Made by a program: the position numbers and the translations under genes
In this document: positions 1-5,884 of the stretch, piece by piece
Position numbering within the stretch: position 1 is the stretch's first letter
Layout of the letters: each line of letters starts with the position of its first letter
Notes under the pieces: generated by a model
Told to the model about the DNA's origin: nothing
What the model saw: only the letters and a program-made list of their open reading frames with translations
Database searches by the model: none
Origin: Schlesneria sp.
GTDB lineage: Bacteria; Planctomycetota; Planctomycetia; Planctomycetales; Planctomycetaceae
DNA: 5,884 bases
Reading direction: 5' to 3'
Assembly: GCA_025353525.1 (NCBI GenBank)
Contig: JANXOO010000462.1
Location: 1-5,884, forward strand

Positions 1-291
1 CCATGTCTGGCCCTGACCCATGCCCCACAGTGCTCCGTGGTTGAAGGTGGTCGCCAGCTCAAAATCGATGGGAATTCCGAGGAAAATCCCCTTCCAGACG
101 GTGTGCTGGTTATTGGCTTTCAGCCAGTCAAAAACGGCCCACTTTGACCAGAGGTCCCAAAACAAACCGCCGATTGAAAGAACCGCGAACAGGACGTACC
201 GGGTTCGTAGAATCCCTGCAGAAATCGACGGAGGGCCCGCAGCGGACAGACCTGTTGACGCATCGGGACTTGAAGCCGACGCATTTGACAT
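1..291 (-). CDS. lspA: Lipoprotein signal peptidase (signal peptidase II), N-terminal part, cut by window edge
   Basis: This is the first 97 codons of an inner-membrane aspartyl protease that removes signal peptides from diacylglyceryl-modified prolipoproteins. It was found by translating the minus strand; it is open to the left edge, so the rest is missing. A hydrophobic first membrane segment spans about residues 31-45 and runs into D46-L-W-S-K50, matching the family's D-x-x-(S/T)-K signature. Residues 84-94 read NHGALWGMGQG, matching the conserved N-x-G-A-x-(F/W)-G block. The two catalytic aspartates of the family lie further on and cannot be checked. The ATG at 291 was chosen because it avoids overlap with the upstream gene; a GTG at 309 and an ATG at 351 are in-frame alternatives. 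No clear Shine-Dalgarno is visible. A Ser/Ala/Pro-rich tail of about 28 residues before the first membrane segment is longer than usual. The gene lies 29 bases after the TraR/DksA-type gene, so the two are probably co-transcribed. Confidence 0.88.
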   Translation of the reverse strand, partial: MSNASASSPDASTGLSAAGPPSISAGILRTRYVLFAVLSIGGLFWDLWSKWAVFDWLKANNQHTVWKGIFLGIPIDFELATTFNHGALWGMGQGQTW

Positions 292-320
292 TGTGAATGG
301 GGCCGTCACAATCGACTCGA

Positions 321-719
321 TTACCGATGTTCCTCGCGCTTCCGTTCGCATTCCACGCAGTTCCTTGCATAGGGGATTTCGCGCAACCGATTCTTCGGGA
401 TCATCGATTTTGCGGGCGGCCTGCCTGCTTCCTTGCAACTGAGGCAAACGCCAAACGTCTCGTCATTAATTCGCTCGAAAGCCTCTTCGATCTCTTCGAG
501 GACTTCCTGTTCGTTTTCCACTCGCCGCAAGGTAAATTCCTGCTCGTACGTCTCGGTCCCCAATTCTGCCAGGTGCGTGGGCGACTTCGATTCCGAACTG
601 TTTTCGTTCCGGTCGAGCGCGTCAGCCGTCATGTGCTGGACATCACCGCGGACTCGCGTACGCAGAGTGTGCAAAAGATTCTTGAACTCGTCCAGCTCAG
701 CTTTTTTTAGCATGGGCAT
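321..719 (-). CDS. TraR/DksA-family C4 zinc-finger protein
   Basis: This is a 132-residue cytoplasmic protein of the TraR/DksA type. Relatives bind RNA polymerase through its secondary channel and modulate transcription, often with ppGpp. Residues 5-88 are charged and helical, fitting the coiled-coil hairpin; residues 52-60 (ELGTETYEQ) resemble the conserved (A/D)DxGTxxxEQ stretch. The zinc finger uses C92-x2-C95 and C121-x2-C124, with the family hallmark R-L-x-x-I-P-Y-A at 111-118. The gap between the cysteine pairs is 25 residues, against about 17 in typical members, because of an extra segment near residues 97-108. No DxxDxA acidic tip like that of E. coli DksA is visible, so true DksA function is unproven and no symbol is given. 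The ATG at 719 fits the family start; an ATG at 713 is equally possible, and a TTG at 749 would add ten unsupported residues. No clear Shine-Dalgarno is seen. It is the first gene of a probable unit with lspA. Confidence 0.85.
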   Translation of the reverse strand: MPMLKKAELDEFKNLLHTLRTRVRGDVQHMTADALDRNENSSESKSPTHLAELGTETYEQEFTLRRVENEQEVLEEIEEAFERINDETFGVCLSCKEAGRPPAKSMIPKNRLREIPYARNCVECERKREEHR

Positions 720-1072
720 GCACTTTCGGATACCGTCAAGGAAGGGCAAAACAGGCGGGCGACCTCTGATTATATGTTTCTGTCATAAGAATTTTCAAGT
801 TGCGTGTCGGACATCAGGCGAAATGTGAACAGAATGAGGTTCATCAGGGAGCAAAAACCGGCTTTTCCAATAATCCTGATTAGACCGAGGTTTAACGCAA
901 GATAATATATGGAAATTAGTTACGGAATTTTTCATCAGAAAACAAGGCGATTCGATCAATAAAGTTTCCCGGAATTCGCTGGAAGTCCAAAGCAACCGGG
1001 ACACTTTGGCCAATTGAAGGTTTCTGCAACAACGAATGACCAGGTTTTCCCCGGATTCTGAACTCCGCAGCC
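720..1072. other. Intergenic region, no convincing gene
   Basis: These 353 bases separate two same-direction minus-strand genes and are visibly richer in A/T than the coding DNA around them, especially about 880-965. The right part follows the stop codon of the large gene; the left part holds the promoter at 769-798. An open frame of 72 codons on the minus strand (1013-795) has no recognisable domain and overlaps the promoter, so it is not called. A 5-bp hairpin at 1040-1054 is too weak, and has no T-run, to be called a terminator. Nothing else was recognised. Confidence 0.6.
769..798 (-). promoter_or_regulatory. Sigma70-type promoter for the TraR/DksA-type gene and lspA
   Basis: Read on the minus strand, TTGAAA at 798-793 is followed by an 18-base spacer and a perfect TATAAT at 774-769. 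Transcription would start near 762, giving a leader of about 43 bases to the ATG at 719. It is the best promoter-like match in the window, in an AT-rich intergenic region and correctly oriented. Function is inferred from consensus match alone. Confidence 0.6.
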
Positions 1073-4000
1073 CTATTGAAATTTCATCAGGCCGAACGAC
1101 GATGGCTGTGGCCTGACAGAGGTTGGATGGGTCCAGCTTTGCAATCCTGTCGCTGGAATCGTCCTCAGAATCGACAGCGCATAAGTAGTACCGCGTTGTG
1201 GCGGGGTCGGAGTCAGGTCGTTCCAGGGAATTGCTGCTTCAACCCGCCAACTCGTTTTGTCGGATTCGGCGGCGACGAACCACGTCGGATTCCAGCGGCG
1301 ATCTTCCCAACAACTCTCGGACGTACACCCCCGCTGATCGATCTGAAATTCGTACCATGTTGCATAATCGCGATCGATGTCCAGTCGAATGCTGATTCGG
1401 TCGTGTCGCGAGAGATCTGCGTCGTGCTGGCGACCGGTTGTTTGAGGTCCGTCGGACGGCGGCCCCTCGGCTCGGGGAACACTGAAAGCCACATACAGAA
1501 ACTCGCTGTCATACGCGAACATGGCCATCGTATTCCTGGAATCACGCGTTCCATCCGAAAGTCGCTGCGATCGGGAATCGTCGTCAGTGAGGCGAAAATC
1601 CCTGGCATCGACCCAACACGGATCGGACAAAAGACCGTCCAGATGAGGTGGCGATTTGACGCGCTGGCAAAACACCAGGTCTTTGGGAGATTGTGGTGTG
1701 GGGAACGAAGCCCACAATTCCCGTTCGGCCAACTCCTTCATCTCGACATTGATTGCATTCGTCAAAAAGTTTCGATAGATGCCATCAGCGGACCGGGCGA
1801 TACCGTTGGAACGACGCATCGCTGCCAACGGAAATTGAACGTCAGGCGACTGAAACAGGGACGGTGACGTGATCTGTAACTGTTTGGCCAGTTCATTGGC
1901 GCGGGAATGCCATTCGCTGATCGCTCCCGAACGCCAATCGGTATCGCGCGAAAGATTCAGCCGGCCTTGAGAATCGGCGCCAGCCAACGCTCCTTTCGAC
2001 GAGCGTTCATTAGATTTTGTTCCCCGGCCACCCGGCCCTTTGCCTTGCGGCGAATCGGAACCAAAGTCGAGATTCGGTTTGAGCCGCATCGGACTTCCTG
2101 TCCCGGATGCTGTGATGACATCGTTTCCCTCGTTCGAATCGCCTGTCAATTGGCCTGGATTCCCGGAGCGACCAGTCGCCTGCTGAACCCGTTTGAGATG
2201 TCGTTCCGAATCCCGTTTGGAAATCGTCGTCCCGTTTTGCATTTGGCGTGTTCGCTGCCAGGCCATTTCGCTGCTGGACCAGAACCGGATCAACCACCGC
2301 ATCGCGTCCAGTGAACCGGGTTCTTCGGGATAGCGCCGAATCAGCTCGACGTACGTCGACTCAACCAGTTCGAACTGAGACCTTTTGCGGTATTCGTCGG
2401 CCAGATCGCGCAAGAGGCCGACTGCCTGTCGAGACTCCATCCCGTCGACGATTCCATTGATCTGGGCGATCATCTGTCCGGCGACCTTCGGATCGTCCAG
2501 CGTTTTTTGAAAAACCGATGTGAAGTTTCGCTGCTTTTGAACCAGCTTTTGCATACGCAACATATTCGACTCGTCAAGCAATCCCATATCGCGTCGGGCA
2601 GCCGAGCCTGGTGCGATCGACAGTCCCGCAAAGAAATCGCGTGGCGGGGTCGTCTGAGCGTTGTTTCCTCGCGATTCGGTCTCGGTAACTCCCGCTGATG
2701 TGACCTTCAGTGCGATCTGGCGGTACGCGATTCGCGACGCTTCGGTCGATTCACTGACCGGGGTTCGTCCCGCTTGTAGCAGAGCGTTCGACGTTGTTGC
2801 TGCAATTCGTACCGATGTTTTGAGGTATGGCAGAAACTCATCGAGATCGATCGTTGCATCGCCAGCCGTACTCGCCGCCTGTCGCGCGTATACCCGATCG
2901 ACGGACCAATTGGCCAATCCCGTCAATTCCACTTGCTCGGGGTAACTGGTCTCGTCGGCCGCTTTCCCGATCGCACGTAGCGTGGCATCGTACAGAACTT
3001 TCCCCACTGCATCGTCGACCGACGGCTGATCGATGACAACGATGTTCGGTCGCCAGGTTCTGATCTGGCGAACGATCGCGCCGAGTAGCGTTTGAAGCAA
3101 ACGGCCTTCTGTCTGCTTCTGCCAGGCAGAAATCAGCTTGTCGGACGAAAACTCGATACCGGGTAACGTCAGGGGCAATTGCCAGTTCACGTCGGCCGAG
3201 TGACCTCCACAGCGTTGGACGGCTGAATGCAACAGGGACTCGCTTTCGGGACAAACGGCGAGCGGACCGAGGTCTTCCCGTTGCAGAATCCACACCGCAC
3301 TGCGGAATCCTGATTCGCCCGACAGTTTGGCCAGAAACGCGGCACTCGTCCGCCCTGGCCTGGCAAGCAGCGACAGCACGGCAGCACGTCGTCCACCACC
3401 GCGAACCGCTTGCCATGTCGTTCCGCCATCGTCTGTCCTCAGGATGACACCCAATGCCCCCACGGCAATTCCCTGACGCGCGTTTGAAAAACGGATCGAC
3501 GCTAACGGAGATGCCTGACCGGTCAATTGCTTCTGCCAATGCCGACCGCTATCGAGACTGTGCCAGACGACGCTGCCCGGCGATCCGGCAAGCCACACGT
3601 TTTCGTCGCGAACGTCGACAGCGCGAAAGTCGATTCCGTCACGCAGTTCCTCGGGAAGCGGTGTGGAAGGAGCTTCCCACACGACACCTCCCGTCGATGT
3701 CTTCAGCACCATTCCGCCATCGCCCGCCAGCCAACCCGTGTCGTTCGGCAGCAGGCTGATTCCTCGAATCGAACGAAATCCTTGCGGTTGCAGCGTCGAT
3801 GGATGAAGGGCATGTCCGCCCATCAAAGCGACGCGTCCCGTCGTTCCAGCCACAACTCCCGTTTCCGGTTGCAGAAAACACATCGCCTTCCATTCCTGAG
3901 GAGCATTTCCGGCGACGCCCTGCCACGTCTTGCCGCCATCGCTGGTATTGAAAATGCCCGACGGAGAAAGCGACGTTGGCTGACCGACGACCAACCCCTG

Positions 4001-4408
4001 CTCCATGTCAAAGAATTTGACATAGCCGAGCGACGGAAGCACATCACGTCCGAGTCGTTGCCATGTCTGGCCGCCGTCCTGCGTCGACAACAGCACACTG
4101 CCATTCTGACCCGACCAGGGAACAATATCACTTCCCGCAATCCAGCCGATCCGGTCGGTCAGAAAACAAACGCTCTGCAATGAAACGTCGAGATCACAGT
4201 GTGATGCCCCCCATGTGCGACCTCCATCTTCCGATATCCAGACCGCACCGTGCTCGCCCACCGCGATGGCGAATTTTGAGCCGACCTGTTGAACGTCGTG
4301 CAATTGAGCATCGTCGATCCAAGTCTTTGGAATCTCGGCCGCAGAAACCGTCAGACAGGTTGCGAGAACTGAAAGTACCGCTCCGATTCGCGGAAAGCAT
4401 CCCTGCAT
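1073..4408 (-). CDS. Large exported mosaic protein: YCF48/Asp-box beta-propeller, PIG-L-like region, helical region, CBM9-like C-terminus
   Basis: This is an 1111-residue predicted exported protein of unknown function. Residues 1-24 form a signal peptide (R7, hydrophobic 8-21, S-A-A cleavage site before E25). Residues about 30-335 carry six Asp-box repeats ending at W66, W116, W162, W244, W291 and W332, most of the form S/T-x-D-G-G-x-T-W. They alternate with G-(W/V)-(L/V)-(A/V)-G strands, as in YCF48/HCF136 or sialidase-like propellers. Residues about 341-510 have the layout of a PIG-L deacetylase (strand-helix-strand, RPNIVVIDQP at 453-462, a GL-x-x-W-x-x-x-x-VY block at 497-507) but no HPDD zinc/catalytic motif. 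Residues 615-720 are helical and TPR-like. Residues 740-830 are Gly/Ser/Asn-rich linker. Residues about 911-1111 fit a CBM9/DOMON-like sandwich (HLDGLLSDPCW at 922-932, R-x-D-x-D at 1008-1012, EAAIPWNDL at 1057-1065, FGLMKF at the end). The start is set by AAAGGAG six bases upstream. A scaffold or ligand-binding role is inference. Confidence 0.85.
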   Translation of the reverse strand: MQGCFPRIGAVLSVLATCLTVSAAEIPKTWIDDAQLHDVQQVGSKFAIAVGEHGAVWISEDGGRTWGASHCDLDVSLQSVCFLTDRIGWIAGSDIVPWSGQNGSVLLSTQDGGQTWQRLGRDVLPSLGYVKFFDMEQGLVVGQPTSLSPSGIFNTSDGGKTWQGVAGNAPQEWKAMCFLQPETGVVAGTTGRVALMGGHALHPSTLQPQGFRSIRGISLLPNDTGWLAGDGGMVLKTSTGGVVWEAPSTPLPEELRDGIDFRAVDVRDENVWLAGSPGSVVWHSLDSGRHWQKQLTGQASPLASIRFSNARQGIAVGALGVILRTDDGGTTWQAVRGGGRRAAVLSLLARPGRTSAAFLAKLSGESGFRSAVWILQREDLGPLAVCPESESLLHSAVQRCGGHSADVNWQLPLTLPGIEFSSDKLISAWQKQTEGRLLQTLLGAIVRQIRTWRPNIVVIDQPSVDDAVGKVLYDATLRAIGKAADETSYPEQVELTGLANWSVDRVYARQAASTAGDATIDLDEFLPYLKTSVRIAATTSNALLQAGRTPVSESTEASRIAYRQIALKVTSAGVTETESRGNNAQTTPPRDFFAGLSIAPGSAARRDMGLLDESNMLRMQKLVQKQRNFTSVFQKTLDDPKVAGQMIAQINGIVDGMESRQAVGLLRDLADEYRKRSQFELVESTYVELIRRYPEEPGSLDAMRWLIRFWSSSEMAWQRTRQMQNGTTISKRDSERHLKRVQQATGRSGNPGQLTGDSNEGNDVITASGTGSPMRLKPNLDFGSDSPQGKGPGGRGTKSNERSSKGALAGADSQGRLNLSRDTDWRSGAISEWHSRANELAKQLQITSPSLFQSPDVQFPLAAMRRSNGIARSADGIYRNFLTNAINVEMKELAERELWASFPTPQSPKDLVFCQRVKSPPHLDGLLSDPCWVDARDFRLTDDDSRSQRLSDGTRDSRNTMAMFAYDSEFLYVAFSVPRAEGPPSDGPQTTGRQHDADLSRHDRISIRLDIDRDYATWYEFQIDQRGCTSESCWEDRRWNPTWFVAAESDKTSWRVEAAIPWNDLTPTPPQRGTTYALSILRTIPATGLQSWTHPTSVRPQPSSFGLMKFQ

Positions 4409-4414
4409 CTCCGG

Positions 4415-4421
4415 CTCCTTT
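4415..4421 (-). promoter_or_regulatory. Shine-Dalgarno of the large mosaic gene
   Basis: AAAGGAG on the minus strand lies six bases before the ATG at 4408. This fixes the start and is followed by a clear signal peptide. Strong Shine-Dalgarno sequences here contrast with their absence before the TraR/DksA-type gene and lspA. Confidence 0.7.
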
Positions 4422-4548
4422 GATGAATGCTTGCGGACGCGTAGGCAAAATCGTTACCACGCAGCCGTCAGGTGCGGGATTCTAGGGCTTTCTGTAATTC
4501 GCAGAAGAGGAAACCGGAATTTCCTCATGAAATGAGTTGCAGTCGCGA

Positions 4549-4577
4549 TTGACCGATTTCGAGCGATACGGTACACG
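4549..4577 (+). promoter_or_regulatory. Candidate promoter of the secretin-like gene
   Basis: TTGACC at 4549-4554 (five of six to the -35 consensus) is followed after 17 bases by TACACG at 4572-4577, a poor -10 match. The start point would be near 4584, leaving a leader of about 50 bases. The call is tentative because the -10 box is weak. Confidence 0.3.
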
Positions 4578-4621
4578 ATGCATCCTTCCCCCCACATCTC
4601 GCGCAGTCTGTCGCATCCAGC

Positions 4622-4628
4622 AAGGAGG
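4622..4628 (+). promoter_or_regulatory. Shine-Dalgarno of the secretin-like gene
   Basis: AAGGAGG, a near-perfect anti-SD match, ends six bases before the ATG at 4635. It decides the start codon, which leads straight into a signal peptide. Confidence 0.75.
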
Positions 4629-4634
4629 CTTGTG

Positions 4635-5884
4635 ATGAAATTGGTTCGCGTACTTCTCGTATGTTTGTTGGCTCACACTTTTTCACTGTCGGCTGATGGT
4701 CAATCGTTTGACCGGCTTTCCGAGCCACGACTGGGACCGATTGTCCCGCTCGGGTCGCTCCCCTTTGTCGGTAATGGCGGCTTGATCGTCGCGACAGAGC
4801 CGGAACTTGGCCCGATCATCCTGATAGGAGCAACGGAAGAATTGATTGTGCCTGCTCCGGAACCAATTCCAGGCGATCACAGACTTCTTCCAGGCGATCA
4901 CAGACTTCGTGCGACATTTGTGCCAAATCCTGCGAATGTCGTGATTTCGGGGTTTGGCCCAAAAGGACTGAACTTTCAACATTTTTCTCCATCAGAAGCG
5001 TCCACCGCACCACTGATTGCCGGATATCCGCTGATTCGCGTCATTGATCACCGAATGGCGGCACCGACAATCGAACCGTCTCAAAGCGAATGCGGAATTC
5101 CCTTTGTGACCAGTCCGGATCCTGATGTGATCCGGCACCAGCTTGCTGTCATTTCCGGACAACTTGCCGCCGCCGGGCTTTCTGATGACGCCGCCCGGAT
5201 TCAGGAATTTCAACAGAATTTCCAACACAAGCACTACCAGAATTTGCTGATTGCATTCAAGGAATCACAACTTCGCGCGTTGCAAATCGAAGTCAACAAT
5301 CTCAAACGCGACCAGGAAATGGCGTCAATGGACGTTCAAAAGAATTCGCAGGTCAAATTGAGTTTTCAAGTCATAATGATCAACGAGAGCGGTCTCTCGA
5401 AATTGTTCACCGACGCGGAATCTCGAACCTGCGAAGAAGTTTCCAGCGACCGGACTCGTGAACTCGTTGACGCATTGTGTGAACGAGGCGACGCAAAAAC
5501 TATCGGGATATCAAAAGCGGTCGTCGTTGCCGGACACGTTGCCACAATCAATGTGGATGAAACCGGGGATTCGAATCCGCAGACCGACGCCGATCAATCC
5601 GGATTTGGACCAATTCCGGGCTATTCCATTTCAGCAAAACCGACTTGCGTGGAAGCGAACGGCATTCGACTTGAAATGTCGATTGAGTGGACGCAGATGA
5701 TTCCCGATGGAGAGGGCAACGTCGGACCGAATCGACAGTCGAGACGCATTCGGACTGTGCACGAATTTCGATCCGACCAAACAATCGCGATCAATTGTCT
5801 TATTGAAGGTAATCCGCTGAAATCGACCAATCCGACAACTGACGAAAGCATGGTTCTGCTGATTACGCATGAAATTGTTTCGCC
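4635..5884 (+). CDS. Exported protein with a type II/III secretin-like C-terminal region, cut by window edge
   Basis: The frame is open to the right edge: 416 full codons and a partial one. Residues 1-20 are a signal peptide (K2, R5, hydrophobic 6-18, S-x-S-A end). Residues 30-150 are Pro/Gly-rich without a known domain and include a duplicated seven-residue unit at 79-92. Residues 165-235 are helical, Gln-rich and probably coiled coil. From residue 239 the pattern follows a secretin core: QVKLSFQVIMINESGLSKL (239-257) like the QV-x-V-x-(A/V)-x-I-x-E-(V/I) strand; SKAVVVAGHVATINV (293-307) like the P-x-V-x-T-x-x-G-x-x-A-x-I strand; G-Y-S-I-S-A-K-P then RLEMSIEW (329-352); and MVLLITHEIVSP (406-417) like the closing LVIL(V/I)TPxIV strand. 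Typical secretins have N0-N3 or BON domains and a PLLxDIP-x-(L/I)G-x-LF segment; neither is visible, the latter replaced by a short stretch at 391-405. It may be an envelope component rather than a true pore. Assignment is by pattern only. Confidence 0.75.
   Translation, partial: MKLVRVLLVCLLAHTFSLSADGQSFDRLSEPRLGPIVPLGSLPFVGNGGLIVATEPELGPIILIGATEELIVPAPEPIPGDHRLLPGDHRLRATFVPNPANVVISGFGPKGLNFQHFSPSEASTAPLIAGYPLIRVIDHRMAAPTIEPSQSECGIPFVTSPDPDVIRHQLAVISGQLAAAGLSDDAARIQEFQQNFQHKHYQNLLIAFKESQLRALQIEVNNLKRDQEMASMDVQKNSQVKLSFQVIMINESGLSKLFTDAESRTCEEVSSDRTRELVDALCERGDAKTIGISKAVVVAGHVATINVDETGDSNPQTDADQSGFGPIPGYSISAKPTCVEANGIRLEMSIEWTQMIPDGEGNVGPNRQSRRIRTVHEFRSDQTIAINCLIEGNPLKSTNPTTDESMVLLITHEIVS
4867..4908 (+). 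repeat. Perfect 21-bp tandem duplication inside the secretin-like gene
   Basis: Two identical 21-base units, 4867-4887 and 4888-4908, lie head to tail with no mismatch. The length is a multiple of three, so the frame is kept and the protein reads PGDHRLL-PGDHRLR at residues 79-92. Identity of the copies suggests a recent slippage or duplication event. Confidence 0.95.

Larger units (their letters stand above)
4409..4634. other. Divergent intergenic region between the two exported-protein genes
   Basis: These 226 bases must hold the start signals for both flanking genes, which point away from each other. Each side has a good Shine-Dalgarno. A candidate plus-strand promoter is at 4549-4577. 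Two short inverted repeats sit together upstream of it: GGAAA/TTTCC at 4509-4513 and 4520-4524, and CTCAT/ATGAG at 4524-4528 and 4532-4536. No convincing minus-strand promoter was found; TAGAAT at about 4482-4487 lacks a good -35 box. Confidence 0.5.

Noticed and set aside
720..749. TTG start for the TraR/DksA-type protein, adding ten residues
   Set aside because: The added residues do not resemble the family, a TTG start lacks a Shine-Dalgarno here, and the predicted transcript start is only about 13 bases upstream; the ATG at 719 fits better.
795..1013. Open frame of 72 codons on the minus strand
   Set aside because: It has no domain, AT-rich composition unlike the coding DNA, no clear Shine-Dalgarno, and its end overlaps the strong promoter at 769-798.
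1040..1054. Hairpin CCGGG-GAAAA-CCTGG after the large gene (minus strand) as a terminator
   Set aside because: The stem is only 5 bp with one G-T pair and no T-run follows.
1076..1867. Long plus-strand frame of 263 codons opposite the large gene
   Set aside because: It mirrors the CBM9-like coding region, is rich in Arg/Cys/Trp as antisense shadows are, and has no domain; the minus-strand protein explains the DNA.
2838..3539. Minus-strand frame of 233 codons in another frame of the large gene
   Set aside because: It is an Arg/Ser-rich shadow inside a well-supported gene, with no start signal or domain.
4683..5013. Minus-strand frames opposite the secretin-like gene, one with a repeated V-C-D-R-L-E unit
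   Set aside because: The repeat is simply the reverse reading of the 21-bp duplication; the plus-strand gene has a strong Shine-Dalgarno and a signal peptide.
1..5884. CRISPR array, insertion sequence, tRNA or riboswitch
   Set aside because: No spaced direct repeats, transposase-like frame, cloverleaf or recognisable aptamer was seen on either strand; the only direct repeat noted is the 21-bp pair.

Overview
The window looks like chromosomal DNA from a planctomycete or another member of the PVC superphylum. The evidence is moderate GC content, long secreted mosaic proteins built from propeller, helical and CBM9-like modules, a short secretin-like exported protein, and a TraR/DksA-type gene placed directly before lspA. 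This is an inference from protein style and gene order; there is no rRNA or other marker gene to confirm it.

Layout from left to right. Positions 1-719, minus strand, hold a two-gene unit: a TraR/DksA C4 zinc-finger protein (719 to 321), then after 29 bases the first 97 codons of lspA (signal peptidase II), which runs off the left edge. A near-consensus sigma70-type promoter (TTGAAA, 18-base spacer, TATAAT) at 798-769 would drive both. Positions 720-1072 are an AT-richer intergenic stretch containing that promoter and no convincing gene. Positions 4408-1073, minus strand, encode a single 1111-residue exported protein. It carries a signal peptide, a six-repeat Asp-box/YCF48-like beta-propeller, a region resembling a PIG-L deacetylase with its catalytic motif lost, a helical TPR-like stretch, a low-complexity linker and a C-terminal CBM9/DOMON-like beta-sandwich. 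Positions 4409-4634 are a divergent intergenic region with good Shine-Dalgarno sequences for both flanking genes and a possible plus-strand promoter. From 4635 to the right edge, plus strand, an exported protein begins. Its second half resembles the core of a type II/III secretin, but it lacks the usual N-domains and the usual proline/glycine segment before the last strand. It carries a perfect 21-bp in-frame tandem duplication.

The dksA-like/lspA pair is a housekeeping unit: transcription control plus lipoprotein processing. The two exported proteins are divergently arranged, which allows shared control from the 226-bp gap, but nothing in the sequence shows that they work together. No mobile element, CRISPR array, tRNA or rRNA was seen. 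The most interesting items are the multi-module exported protein with its apparently dead PIG-L-like domain, the minimal secretin-like protein, and the unusually long loop in the zinc finger.
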